Positions 1-9,256 of a stretch of 64,000 bases of DNA are shown here, one piece after another (position 1 is the first letter of the stretch; each line of letters begins with the position of its first letter). Source of the stretch: an uncultured Ectothiorhodospiraceae bacterium (GTDB taxonomy: Bacteria > Pseudomonadota > Gammaproteobacteria > UBA6429 > Thiohalophilaceae); the NCBI GenBank assembly GCA_947260005.1, contig CAMYOL010000007.1, positions 406,483 through 470,482 of the forward strand. The letters are read 5' to 3'. The translations under genes and the position numbers were made by a program. The notes under the pieces are model-generated. The model saw only the letters and a list, made by a program, of their open reading frames with translations. It had not been told where the DNA came from and did no database searches.

Positions 1-171
1 ACTGACGTATTCCATATTAACGGCTGCAAGTATATGGGGATCGAGCGATGGCTCACCCACTGTCTGTTGCCATACCTCCAATACGGTCGTCACGCCGTTG
101 GCATCGATAGAATCACTCGGCTTACCGACACGTTCACGCAAACTGGCAAAAAATTTTACTTCAATACTCAT
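1..171 (-). CDS. moaD: Molybdopterin synthase small subunit MoaD (3' end outside window)
   Basis: This minus-strand frame opens with an ATG at 169-171 and runs off the left edge after 57 codons, so the C-terminal Gly-Gly that accepts the thiocarboxylate is not visible. The product starts MSIEVKFFASLRERVG, the ubiquitin-like beta strand and helix typical of MoaD/ThiS proteins, and continues with the family's 'ILAAVN' segment. MoaD donates sulfur to precursor Z in molybdopterin synthase with MoaE. An AGGGTC ribosome-binding site precedes the ATG. It is divergent from moaC, 147 bp away, which supports the assignment; moaE would be expected beyond the window. Confidence 0.85.
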   Translation of the reverse strand, partial: MSIEVKFFASLRERVGKPSDSIDANGVTTVLEVWQQTVGEPSLDPHILAAVNMEYVS

Positions 172-318
172 ACTGACCCTGTGTCATTTTCTTTATTACG
201 ATTTGATAACAACTTTGCCCCCAGGCTAAGAACAGGCTTAGCACTCGGCCGGCAGCGAAATTGATAGTCTTATGATAAGATCATTTTACCGCAGACTACG
301 ATATGACACACAAATAAG

Positions 319-795
319 ATGAGCAAACTAACCCACTTTAATCAACATGGTGATGCCCATATGGTCGATATCGCGGCCAAGGATCCCAGTCATCGGCGTG
401 CCATCGCTCAGGGAACGATTCAAATGCACGCAGATACACTGGCCATGATACAGGCCGGCGAACACAAGAAAGGGGATGTTTTAGGAATTGCCCGTCTCGC
501 CGGTATTATGGCCGCTAAAAAGACCTCAGATCTGATCCCGCTCTGCCACCCACTGATGCTATCGCATGTCCAGGTCGATTTTGAGCTCAACCCGGATAAG
601 AGCAGCATTACCTGCTTTGCTACCGTGGAGACCGATGGCAAGACCGGCGTCGAAATGGAAGCCCTGGCTGCCGTACAAATTGGGCTGCTGACGATCTATG
701 ACATGTGCAAGGCCGTCGATCGCGGCATGCAGATGCATGATATTCAGCTCAATGAGAAAAAAGGTGGCAAATCAGGAACATGGTTGCGTAAATAA
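319..795 (+). CDS. moaC: Cyclic pyranopterin monophosphate synthase MoaC
   Basis: The 158-residue product is full length for MoaC, which works with MoaA to turn GTP into cyclic pyranopterin monophosphate in molybdenum cofactor synthesis. Visible family motifs are MVDIAAKD near residue 15, DLIPLCHPL (71-79), GVEMEAL (110-116), the catalytic DMCKAVD (Asp128 and Lys131, the same numbers as in E. coli) and the C-terminal KGGKSG. The protein is cytoplasmic and hexameric in known relatives. It is divergent from moaD, so the 147-bp gap between them should hold both promoters. I see no molybdenum-cofactor riboswitch there. Confidence 0.97.
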   Translation: MSKLTHFNQHGDAHMVDIAAKDPSHRRAIAQGTIQMHADTLAMIQAGEHKKGDVLGIARLAGIMAAKKTSDLIPLCHPLMLSHVQVDFELNPDKSSITCFATVETDGKTGVEMEALAAVQIGLLTIYDMCKAVDRGMQMHDIQLNEKKGGKSGTWLRK

Positions 796-887
796 CAACC
801 ATACCTCTTAATTATTAGGGAAAATAGCTTAATACACCGGTCTAAAAGCCGATATAGGTTATACGATTCACTATCTATATTCTGCTT

Positions 888-1916
888 ATGTCTATACGAT
901 TTCCCCAAATTTACTATTTTGTCTTAACTGGTTTACTGATCATCGGTCAGCCACTCATCGCGATTGCCAGTGACGACTGGGTGCTGGAAAAACGCTTTAA
1001 AGAACAAGTCGCTGAAGCCAATAGCGGTGACACTTCCGCCATGTATGAGGTCGGTCGCATGTATGAACGAGGACGCGGCATTGATGAGGACGTGGCAATG
1101 GCAATGGATTGGTATCACAAAGCGGCTAAGGGAGGCTCCAGTTCTGCTCACACGCGCTTAGGCATGATCTACTTTACTGGGCACGGTGCGGCACAGGATT
1201 ACCTCAAAGCAAAAACACATCTGGCTATCGGAGCAAAGAATAATATCCCCGCTGCCCAGTATTATCTCGCGATGATGTATGAGAAAGGCCATGCGGTACA
1301 ACAGAATGACTCAACCGCATTAACCCTCTATAAAAAATCTGCCGCCGGAGGTTATTATCAGGCCAACTCACGCATCGCAAAAATACAAAAGTCCGCAACA
1401 AAAGCCAAAACGGTCAGACTTCCTGCCCCACCTGTCGCAGCAAAACCTTCGACTAAAAAACTTGCCAGCGGATTGGTGGAATCCGTGATGCGAGGCGACT
1501 GGCAACGAAATGGTAAACCGGCTGGTTACCTACCTTCTGCAGGAACCAAATGTAAAAAAGATGGACGTAAACGTTATAAATGCCGCTCACAAATGTATTC
1601 ACGCAAATCGGATGACACTATCATCACCTATGTGACGATGGCCACATTGACCGGCTTCAGCAAAAAAGACAAATTTGATGTGACCTATCAGCACAATATA
1701 CTGCGATTTCAAAAAGATACCCCTCAAGAGGCCAGTCAGGAAGAAGATGATGGTGAAGACTATTCTATAGCGACGACCCAGTCACACGGGACTCTGAAGC
1801 TGGGTGCTCAACGGAAAAAACATAAACTTAACTGCGTCCTAAAAGAAGAACGGACATTGGAATGCATCAAGAACCGAACTCAAAAGATTGAGTTTAACGA
1901 CCGTAGTGGCAGCTAG
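888..1916 (+). CDS. Exported Sel1-repeat protein
   Basis: The 342-residue protein begins with a hydrophobic Sec signal peptide (about 1-27, cleavage after IAIAS). Residues about 40-165 hold three to four Sel1-like repeats (for example AMYEVGRMYERGRG, AHTRLGMIYFTGHG and AQYYLAMMYEKGHA), helical pairs that act as protein-protein scaffolds. The remaining 170 residues are lysine-rich with two cysteine pairs and match nothing I recognise. It is probably periplasmic. The partner is unknown and the adjacent genes (moaC, a small membrane protein) give no hint. The ATG lacks a strong ribosome-binding site, but the signal peptide begins there. Confidence 0.8.
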   Translation: MSIRFPQIYYFVLTGLLIIGQPLIAIASDDWVLEKRFKEQVAEANSGDTSAMYEVGRMYERGRGIDEDVAMAMDWYHKAAKGGSSSAHTRLGMIYFTGHGAAQDYLKAKTHLAIGAKNNIPAAQYYLAMMYEKGHAVQQNDSTALTLYKKSAAGGYYQANSRIAKIQKSATKAKTVRLPAPPVAAKPSTKKLASGLVESVMRGDWQRNGKPAGYLPSAGTKCKKDGRKRYKCRSQMYSRKSDDTIITYVTMATLTGFSKKDKFDVTYQHNILRFQKDTPQEASQEEDDGEDYSIATTQSHGTLKLGAQRKKHKLNCVLKEERTLECIKNRTQKIEFNDRSGS

Positions 1917-1927
1917 ATTTAAGAAGC

Positions 1928-2188
1928 TTACGCTCGTCTGTGTTCAGTAGTAATAATAAACACGCGTTTACGTCGATCGGTTACTTTAACTCTGCGCCGG
2001 TCTTCCACAACCAACTTATGGTTTAAATCGTAAAAAGGTAACGGCGGCATTGGTATCCCAGAACGTCGATCGTTTCTGGAGCGACGTTCCAACCCACTCT
2101 CAGGTGAGAGTAATATTTTTACCAAAGCAACAATGCCAATAAACAAGGCCACAGCAAGCAGTACTGGTAAATTAATAATTAAGTCCAT
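1928..2188 (-). CDS. Small single-pass membrane protein with basic tail
   Basis: The reading frame opens at 2230, but the ATG at 2188 (MDLIINLPVLL) is preceded by AGGAG at a good distance and is my preferred start, giving 86 residues. A hydrophobic segment (about residues 5-25) is followed by an unusually Arg/Asp-rich tail with repeated RRSRNDRRSG and EDRRRVKVTDRRKR patterns. Such a tail suggests a cytosolic region that binds nucleic acid, lipid head groups or an acidic partner. I do not recognise the family. It lies between and is transcribed away from mutH. Confidence 0.6.
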   Translation of the reverse strand: MDLIINLPVLLAVALFIGIVALVKILLSPESGLERRSRNDRRSGIPMPPLPFYDLNHKLVVEDRRRVKVTDRRKRVFIITTEHRRA

Positions 2189-2334
2189 ATGCAGATAACT
2201 CCTGATCAGCTCGACAGGCAACACATTCATTTAGCGCTGTCTTACCCTAACATTAACAAGCATTAGAGACTTTTGGGGCGTCTGGCGTCACATTTTGCAT
2301 TTATTAACACTTATATCTGCCCTAAAATACGGTC

Positions 2335-3006
2335 ATGGATCACATTTCGCCCCCAAAATCACCGCATGAACTGTTAGAACGTACGCATTCGATAGCCGGG
2401 TTAACATTAGCAGAATTAGCTCACCGCCAACAACAAACCGTTCCGACTAATTTACTGCATGCAAAAGGCTGGGTTGGACAACTCATCGAACAATCGTTGG
2501 GAGCCAGTGCAGGTTCTCGTGCAGAGCCCGATTTCGTTGAGCTTGGTATTGAACTGAAAACCATCCCATTAAATGCCAGCGGCCAACCCAAAGAAACCAC
2601 CTATGTCTGCACCGTGCCACTCAATGAGGTGGCAACAAGTTGGGAAAACTCATGGATTCGTCAGAAATTAAACAGGGTGTTGTGGCTCCCCATTGAAGCC
2701 GACCCTGATTTGTCTGTTAGTGAGCGTCGGATTGGTTCGGCAATATTAGCTGAATTAACACCTCAACAGGATCACTTGCTCAAGCAGGACTGGCTGGAAC
2801 ATATGGAACTCATCACCACCGGTCGCATTAATGAGATCAGCGCCCACCATGGCGCCTATTTACAGGTTAGGCCCAAGGCTGCCAATAACAAAGCGCTTCG
2901 TAACACCACCGATGAGGAAGGTCAGTCAGTACAAACACTGCCGAGAGGTTTTTATCTACGTACTAATTTCACGATCGAAATTTTAAAACAACAATATGCC
3001 TTGTAA
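2335..3006 (+). CDS. mutH: DNA mismatch repair endonuclease MutH
   Basis: The 223-residue product matches MutH, which nicks the unmethylated strand at hemimethylated GATC sites when activated by MutS-MutL. The family block KGWVGQLIEQSLGASAGS is present at about 44-61, and the catalytic D-x(6)-E-x-K is seen as Asp66, Glu73 and Lys75 in DFVELGIELKTIP, with Glu52 as the fourth acidic residue. Length and order agree with the E. coli protein. Presence of MutH argues for a gammaproteobacterium with Dam-directed repair. The gene appears monocistronic and converges on the glutamate-synthase-like gene with only a 3-bp gap. Confidence 0.96.
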   Translation: MDHISPPKSPHELLERTHSIAGLTLAELAHRQQQTVPTNLLHAKGWVGQLIEQSLGASAGSRAEPDFVELGIELKTIPLNASGQPKETTYVCTVPLNEVATSWENSWIRQKLNRVLWLPIEADPDLSVSERRIGSAILAELTPQQDHLLKQDWLEHMELITTGRINEISAHHGAYLQVRPKAANNKALRNTTDEEGQSVQTLPRGFYLRTNFTIEILKQQYAL

Positions 3007-3009
3007 TGA

Positions 3010-4506
3010 TTAACCTGGCTCAGGATGTAGCTCATCCAGACCGATCGATAACCCACTATCGGTCATGATGCGGGCATGAAATCGTTTTAATTGCCGTGGC
3101 TCAGACACGCCGCAGGAGTGGGCAATGATGCCAACTTCATGCTCCATATTTTGTTGATAATTCATTACCCGTACCGCCTTATGTCGAGGGTTTAAGCCTT
3201 TTTGCAAACGTGGATTATGTGTAGTAATACCGGTTGGGCAAGTATCTTTATGACAATGCATGGCTTGAATACAACCAAGTGAAAACATAAATCCACGCGC
3301 CGAGGTAATAAAATCCGCCCCCATACAGAGAGCCCAGGCAACGTCCGTCGGCGTAATTAATTTACCGGAACAAATTACTTTAACGTATTCACGAAGACCA
3401 TGCTTTATTAAGACATCGATGACTCGTGGCAAACTTTCCTTAATCGGTAAACCAACATCATCCATTAATGCGACAGGAGCCGCCCCGGTACCACCATCAG
3501 CGCTATCGACCGTTATAAAATCAGGTGCTGATTCAACGCCACGTTGCTTAATCGATTCACATAAATTATCTAACCAACCATACGCTCCAATCACCGATTT
3601 AAATCCAACCGGCTTGCCGGTGACTTCGCGGATATGACTGATCATATCCAGTAACTCATTAACTGAATTAATATCTGGATGTCGATTTGGACTAATGGAA
3701 GCCTGTTGTGGTGGGATCCCTCTTATTTGTGCAATTTCATCGGTTACTTTAAGCGCAGGTAAAATCCCTCCCTTACCGGGTTTCGCGCCCTGGCTTAATT
3801 TTATCTCGAACATCTTTACCTGTTCATGGGTCGCAACCGCTTTTAATTTCTCATCATCCAGATGGCCGTCTTTGTTTCTTACTCCGTATTTAGCTGTACC
3901 GATTTGAAAAACCAGATCGGCTCCCCCCTCAAGATGATACGGAGAGATACCTCCCTCACCGGTATTCATCCAACAACCTGATTTTGCAGCGCCCATCGAC
4001 AGGGCGCGTACAGCGGGTCGGGATAATGCGCCAAAACTCATTCCGGATATATGAAATAATTTATTGGTCGTATAAGGACTACGACATCGGGGTCCGAGTG
4101 TCACCGCACAGGCAGGTGCCGCATCGACTTCAAGTGTTGGAAACGGACAGTTAACAAACATAACCGTTCCCGTTGGACGCAAATCTCGAGTTGAACCAAA
4201 AGCGGCATTGTTATTTATATTCTTTGCCGCACGATAGGCCCAGTTTCGTTGCGAACGATTAAAGGGTAGCTCTTCACGATCCATCGCAAAAAAATATTGT
4301 CGAAAAAATTTACCAAGCGTTTCAAATAAATAACGAAAATGCCCAATAACCGGATAGTTGCGTCTAATTGCCTGTTTAGATTGACTGACATCAATAATGA
4401 ATAAAACTATTACCGCTAAGACACCTAAACCGACCATAAAAATAAAGACGGTCGACATGAGATCAAGACTGGCTGTTAAAAACTTAGAAAACTCTGACTC
4501 AAACAT
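3010..4506 (-). CDS. Membrane-anchored FMN-binding glutamate synthase family protein
   Basis: The 498-residue protein has one N-terminal transmembrane segment (about 15-40) followed by a glutamate-synthase central-type FMN barrel. Seen are MSFGALSRPAVRALS, NTGEGGISPYHLEGGADL, SQGAKPGKGGILP, the FMN-phosphate segment SADGGTGAAP and the cysteine cluster GCIQAMHCHKDTCPTG, which binds a 3Fe-4S centre in relatives. It lacks the glutaminase domain, so it is not a complete GltB. Stand-alone members of this family have poorly defined substrates. A ribosome-binding AGGAGG lies just upstream of the ATG at 4506. Confidence 0.88.
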   Translation of the reverse strand: MFESEFSKFLTASLDLMSTVFIFMVGLGVLAVIVLFIIDVSQSKQAIRRNYPVIGHFRYLFETLGKFFRQYFFAMDREELPFNRSQRNWAYRAAKNINNNAAFGSTRDLRPTGTVMFVNCPFPTLEVDAAPACAVTLGPRCRSPYTTNKLFHISGMSFGALSRPAVRALSMGAAKSGCWMNTGEGGISPYHLEGGADLVFQIGTAKYGVRNKDGHLDDEKLKAVATHEQVKMFEIKLSQGAKPGKGGILPALKVTDEIAQIRGIPPQQASISPNRHPDINSVNELLDMISHIREVTGKPVGFKSVIGAYGWLDNLCESIKQRGVESAPDFITVDSADGGTGAAPVALMDDVGLPIKESLPRVIDVLIKHGLREYVKVICSGKLITPTDVAWALCMGADFITSARGFMFSLGCIQAMHCHKDTCPTGITTHNPRLQKGLNPRHKAVRVMNYQQNMEHEVGIIAHSCGVSEPRQLKRFHARIMTDSGLSIGLDELHPEPG

Positions 4507-4660
4507 CTACACCTCCTAGTGCCACATGTTTTTCCCTGTTTGGTTGCTAGCCAGTACCTTATTCGTAATTTTACAGGGCTGTTATTTTAGTCGCTAAACT
4601 CATCTTTAAGTTCCACCTACATCGCGTACAATAGCTTCTTTTATTCAGAATAGAATCACA

Positions 4661-5491
4661 ATGCCAGAATCCGAAGACAAACTAAAGAATCATATTCGAT
4701 CCATCTTTGACTGTGTTAGCCCTGGCTATGATAGCCCCGAGATGCGCTACTTTTCCTTTTCTGCTGATTACATGATGGGCCTGGCCAAACCCATTAGTGG
4801 CGAACGGGTATTAGATGTAGCGACAGGAACCGGTATGGTTGCCATCGCTGCCGCCCAGTATCTTGATCCGGAAGGTCGAGTACAGGCTATTGATATATCC
4901 GAGGGCATGCTTGGCAAGGCGAAGCAAAATGTCGATAAACATGCCCTCGAAAATATCGATATCCATAATATGGATGCTGAATCACTCGAGTTTCGCTCGA
5001 ATGACTTTGATTTAATCACCTGTGGATTTGGCCTGTTTTTTCTGACCGATGCCAAAGCCGCTATAAAAAAATGGCATCGCGTTCTAAAACCAGGCGGTCG
5101 TGTTATTGTTTCCACTTTTCGCCAGTCTGCCTTTATGCCAATGGCAAAATGGTTTAGAGAATTAATCGAAGAGACCGGCGTTGATTTCCCTGATAGTAGC
5201 TGGCAACAGTTTAGTGATAACAAATCCTGTTTAGCTTTATTTGACAATGATTTATATCAAGATCAAAAAATAACAACTAAACAACACGGGATTCACCTCA
5301 AGGACGCAAACGAATGGTGGAATATTATTATCAACAGTGGCTTACGCAGTTATCTGGATTTGCTGGATACTCAGCAACAAACTGAATTACGAACCAAGCA
5401 TGCCCAACAATTGGAAGACTTAAAAACTGAAGATGGAATATGGCTTGACGTTGACGTAATTTATACCCAGGCAGTTAAGCCATCTAAATAA
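4661..5491 (+). CDS. UbiE/COQ5-like SAM-dependent methyltransferase
   Basis: The 276-residue product is a class I methyltransferase. Motif I (VLDVATGTGMV, about 50-60), the acidic end of strand 2 (AIDISEGML), motif II (FDLITCGFGLFFL) and motif III (LKPGGRVIVSTF) are all visible. The layout resembles UbiE and related small-molecule methyltransferases, but the substrate cannot be deduced. It is not next to ubiquinone genes, so I give no gene symbol. Its stop codon abuts a palindromic repeat that separates it from a convergent lipoprotein gene. Confidence 0.85.
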   Translation: MPESEDKLKNHIRSIFDCVSPGYDSPEMRYFSFSADYMMGLAKPISGERVLDVATGTGMVAIAAAQYLDPEGRVQAIDISEGMLGKAKQNVDKHALENIDIHNMDAESLEFRSNDFDLITCGFGLFFLTDAKAAIKKWHRVLKPGGRVIVSTFRQSAFMPMAKWFRELIEETGVDFPDSSWQQFSDNKSCLALFDNDLYQDQKITTKQHGIHLKDANEWWNIIINSGLRSYLDLLDTQQQTELRTKHAQQLEDLKTEDGIWLDVDVIYTQAVKPSK

Positions 5492-5573
5492 ATAGGGGTC
5501 AGAGACGTATTTTTGCTCGAAATTAAATGATTCCAAAAATACGTCTCTGACCCCTATTTACTGACCCCTATTT
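5492..5573. repeat. Palindromic GGGGTCAGAGACG element, copy 1
   Basis: Two inverted arms carrying GGGGTCAGAGACGTATT (5495-5512 forward, 5538-5558 reverse) flank a short AT-rich loop, followed by a partial third arm (5561-5573). It lies exactly between two convergent genes and touches the stop codons of both, so transcribed as RNA it could serve as a bidirectional terminator. The same arm recurs near 35.8, 37.6 and 39.0 kb. It resembles REP-type repeats mobilised in trans by REP-associated tyrosine transposases; no such transposase is in this window. Confidence 0.9.
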
Positions 5574-6053
5574 ATTATTTTGTGGGGTGATTTCGAGTTT
5601 CATCAAACCATTAACAGCTTGTTCCATTTGTTCATGCGTAAGGTAACTACCGGAATTATCATCCCAGTTGCCACACGTGATCTCGAAAAGTGGTACCGAT
5701 GCAGATGAGGTGAGGCGCATTGTCGTTTTAAAGCTGGTTTGCATTTCGTTGATTGGATCGTTCGCAAAGACTACTCGATTTATTTCATAGCTGCCTGCGG
5801 TTATTGTACGAAAAGCATCGACTTTATCTTGCATGACCAAATGACACCAGGGTTTGTATTGATCGGCACTGATCCGGGCAACAGGTTTACCATATTGAAA
5901 AGTGATACCGGTCTTATTAGGGGGTACTTCAATTTTTCCAATCACAACCCATTTTGAGCCGACAAGATTGCTCTTAACCGCGCAGGCTGACAAAGTCCCT
6001 GTTAGAAATACAACAAGAACAAGTTTAATAGATACAAAACGTCGATAGCTCAT
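5568..6053 (-). CDS. Lipoprotein of unknown function
   Basis: The frame is open from 6104, but the ATG at 6053 has an AGGT-type ribosome-binding site and starts a canonical lipoprotein signal (MSYRRFVSIKLVLVVFLTG with lipobox LSAC at about 20-23), giving 161 residues. The mature part has two cysteines outside the lipobox (in KPWCHLV and FEITCGNW) that could form a disulfide, and looks like a beta-rich domain. I do not recognise the family. The gene has its own upstream region and is convergent with the methyltransferase; its last codons adjoin the palindromic repeat. Confidence 0.72.
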   Translation of the reverse strand: MSYRRFVSIKLVLVVFLTGTLSACAVKSNLVGSKWVVIGKIEVPPNKTGITFQYGKPVARISADQYKPWCHLVMQDKVDAFRTITAGSYEINRVVFANDPINEMQTSFKTTMRLTSSASVPLFEITCGNWDDNSGSYLTHEQMEQAVNGLMKLEITPQNNK

Positions 6054-6118
6054 TTTTCTACCTGTACAATCGATTGTTGCGTATAATTTTAGTATATTCT
6101 CCAACTCATAATTAGTAA

Positions 6119-6402
<284 letters not shown>

Positions 6403-6545
6403 TCATTCAGACAAACGATACCTTGTTCAAAAACACTGTAAATCTACGATAATCTTTTAGACGTTCCCAATCACAGGGCCTCAAGTATTGTCTATAATTT
6501 ATACCGAGAGTGATTCCATCAATTTTAAACGACAGGAATACAACT

Positions 6546-7031
6546 ATGCCAAAAATCAAATCATTATCGTCTATCCATGACGAATCGAATCCCGATATTA
6601 ACCGCCGTAATATGTTACTTGGTGTTGGCGCTATTGCATCCATGGCCTATACAGGTAGTGCGATATCAGCCATGCCCGGCCATGATCACAGTAAACATTC
6701 AGCACAACTTCCTGATGTATTAGATGCCGTCAATCATTGCCTGGATAAAGGCCAGCGCTGTAAAGCCCATTGTATGGTTTCCTTCAAAGAAGGTGATATA
6801 AAAATGGCTGAATGTGCGGCAAAAGTTCATGAGATGCACACTGTCTGTGATGCATTTTCTTATCTGCTAGCATCAAACTCTAAATATGTAAAAGCCTATG
6901 CAAGCATTTGTGAACAAGTATGTAAAGACTGTGAAAAAGAATGCCTGAAACATAAAAAACACATCGAGTGCAAAGCGTGTGCCGAGGCCTGTTCAGGTCT
7001 GATAGATCTAATAAAGCTACGTCTTAGTTGA
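6546..7031 (+). CDS. Tat-exported four-helix-bundle copper-storage protein (Csp1-like)
   Basis: I choose the ATG at 6546 because CAGGAA lies eight bases upstream; the longer frame from 6510 lacks such a site. The 161-residue product carries a twin-arginine signal (NRRNMLLGVGAIA), a His-rich linker (MPGHDHSKHS) and a bundle with twelve cysteines, mostly as CxxC-type pairs on helices (QVCKDCEKEC, ECKACAEAC). This matches Csp1-type proteins, which store many Cu(I) ions within the bundle and, when exported, serve copper enzymes in the periplasm. A TATAAT hexamer at 6493-6498 is a likely -10 box. A terminator follows the gene, so it is probably monocistronic. Confidence 0.88.
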   Translation: MPKIKSLSSIHDESNPDINRRNMLLGVGAIASMAYTGSAISAMPGHDHSKHSAQLPDVLDAVNHCLDKGQRCKAHCMVSFKEGDIKMAECAAKVHEMHTVCDAFSYLLASNSKYVKAYASICEQVCKDCEKECLKHKKHIECKACAEACSGLIDLIKLRLS

Positions 7032-7069
7032 AGCAGTTATCACTTCCTTGCATCTAAATAAAAAACCCA

Positions 7070-7094
7070 ATTCCCGTTTCGGCGGAATTTTTTA
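7070..7094 (+). terminator. Rho-independent terminator of the copper-storage gene
   Basis: AATTCC (7070-7075) pairs with GGAATT (7085-7090) around a nine-base loop and is followed by a T run to 7094. It sits 38 bp after the stop codon of the copper-storage gene. Confidence 0.7.
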
Positions 7095-7192
7095 TATTTA
7101 GACAATAACCACCAACTCCGATTATAGACTTGACCAATTCACTACTGAATCAGTATTCATCTTGCCGTACTAAAGACGATTAGCAAAAAATA

Positions 7193-8280
7193 TCAGGGTG
7201 ATGGATTCGGATGTTGAACATGAATCTGTTCGATACCATCCATCACTTCATCATTTAGAGTTAATTCAGTACTCGCAATATTATTTTTTAATTGTTCCAT
7301 GCTCGTCGCACCGATAATGTTGCTGGTCAGGAAGGGCCGGCTGTTTATATAGGCTAACGCCATTTGTGATGGATCGAGTCCATGTTGTTTTGCGAGCTGT
7401 ACATATTGTTCCGTGGCTCGAGTCCATGTTGTTTTGCGAGCTGTACATATTGTTCCGTGGCTAAAATCGCCTGTTCATTCATATAGCGATCATAATCAGG
7501 CCATTTACTTATGCGTGCTCCAACAGGTTTTTGATCGTTTAAATACTTACCTGAGAGCACACCAAAACCCAGCGGAGAATAGGCAAGCAGACCGGTTTGT
7601 TCACGAATCGCAACCTCAGCCAGTCCAACTTCAAAACTTCGGTTTAACAGAGAATATGGATTTTGCACGCTGACCACCCGCGGCCATTGCTTATCTTCAC
7701 TTGTCTTTAAAAACGACATCACACCCCAGGGGGTTTCATTAGACAAACCAATGTGACGAACCTTACCGGTACTCACTATATCGTTTAACACTTCAAGGGT
7801 TTCTTCTATCGAAATCGAATGGTCATCCGGATCATGGGTGTAACCGAGGTGGCCAAAGAAATTGGTTGACCGATCCGGCCAATGAAGTTGATATAAATCC
7901 AGATAATCTGTTTGTAGTCGTGTAAGACTATCGTTTAAAGCAGCTTCAATGTTTTTTCTATCCAGCCGGGATTGACCATTTCTGATATGCGGTAACCATT
8001 CTTCACCGGGACCCGCCACCTTTGACGCCAGCACGATGTCATTTCGTTTACCCGTTTTAGCTAGCCAATGACCAATTATCTGTTCGGTCTTGCCATAGGT
8101 TTCCACTTTAGGGGGAATGGCATACAGTTCAGCCGTATCAAAAAAATTTACCCCATGCTCGATCGCATAATCCATTTGTGCAAAGGCTTCATCCTGGGTA
8201 TTTTGTTCACCCCAGGTCATGGTGCCAAGACAGATAATACTAACCTCGATATCTGTTTTACCTAGTTTTCTATATTCCAT
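7193..8280 (-). pseudogene. Aldo/keto reductase (Tas-like), frameshifted by a 44-bp duplication
   Basis: The N-terminal 280 residues are an aldo/keto reductase with GLGTMTWG-like start, FFDTAELY (Asp48, Tyr53), the catalytic Lys87 and the LYQLHWPDR histidine. The frame then changes at a perfect 44-bp tandem duplication (7374-7417 and 7418-7461) and stops at 7354. Removing one copy restores a single frame ending at 7193 (348 codons including stop), close to the 346 residues of E. coli Tas. The restored C-terminus (INSRPFLTSNIIGATSMEQL type) holds the NADPH-phosphate-binding segment, which the present frame lacks. The duplication is therefore recent and probably inactivating, or an assembly artefact. 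Confidence 0.88.
7374..7461. repeat. 44-bp perfect tandem duplication
   Basis: Two adjacent identical 44-bp units lie within the 3' part of the aldo/keto reductase gene. Because 44 is not a multiple of three, the second copy shifts the reading frame. The lack of any mismatch implies a very recent event. Confidence 0.95.
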
Positions 8281-8307
8281 TTTGAACCACTATCCTTATA
8301 GCTAGTT

Positions 8308-9166
8308 TTATTCATCCAACTCGATCTTAAAAAAACTCAACGCATTTTTTAGTCTAACTTTTTCTTCAACCTCGTCAGGTAATTCCTTAAGCCATTTACG
8401 ATGAAACGTTATAAATTTAGTATAATGTTTCCATCCTTCATCTGCTTCATACCAGCGATTAACCTGATGAGCATTCCAGACCGGATCCGTACCAACCATG
8501 AATCTATCTGGATGACGAATAATAATGTCATGCCAGCCTTTTCTTAGTTTGCCAGCATCATCCAGTAAACCGCCGTAATGGTTTGGATCTCGTGCGGATA
8601 ATTCTATCCAGACATTGTTACATTCTTTTAAGATGCCCGCTGAATGGTCTGGCCCTAACACTCCACCGGCATGAGCCCATAAAAACCGAACCTTTGGATG
8701 TTGTTTACACACGCACATCGTATTCAGCCGCCAAAGATAACAGGCCTTGCAGGACAGGATTGTCTCGCCGCGGACCAAGCCCCGAAATAACATGCAATTC
8801 CCCAATCCCTTTATAAAGACCTTTTTGTAAACCATCGCGAGCCTGTTTTAGCACCTTGGTATCGTAGTACCAGTTATTACGGCTATGGCCGGTGATATAG
8901 GGTGAAAAAAAGGGGATGATTGTCTTCGGACTCAGTTTGCTTAACTTCAAGGCGTTCGCGGATGGGACACTAAATACCACCCCAAAGACGACGTTGTGTT
9001 TGGTTAATATCTCGAGTGCTTCTTCAGCAGAAATTAACTCTTCCTGATCCCAGTTAAAATGCAGATGCACATCCGCAAAGGGTTCATCCGCCACACATAT
9101 ATTCGAAACCGAAAAAATGGCGAGTAAAAAGTAGGTGTATCGAATTATATGCATTATCGGCCTCAT
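8308..9166 (-). pseudogene. Exported amidohydrolase, broken by an internal deletion
   Basis: Two overlapping frames together make one amidohydrolase of the TIM-barrel 'amidohydrolase-2' type. The first (9166-8705) has a signal peptide, the metal-binding DVHLHF motif and the segment KGIGELHVISGLGP, then stops after AAEYDVRV. The second frame carries the rest: CKQHPKVRFLWAHAGG, the conserved RFMVGTDPVWN aspartate and the C-terminal helix, ending at 8308. Relatives have roughly fifteen extra residues with a conserved histidine between these two parts, so a small out-of-frame deletion near 8705 seems to have fused and shifted the gene. The metal site would be incomplete. Confidence 0.8.
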
Positions 9167-9256
9167 CTATCTTTATAATAATCGACTTTTACATCTTGTC
9201 GACTCTATGACCAAACTATTAGAATACGCCCCCCTATTCAAGAGTGTGTTATTAAA

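Noticed and set aside
172..318. Possible molybdenum-cofactor riboswitch between moaD and moaC
   Set aside because: The gap is only 147 bp, holds two divergent promoters and shows no stem pattern I could recognise as this riboswitch.
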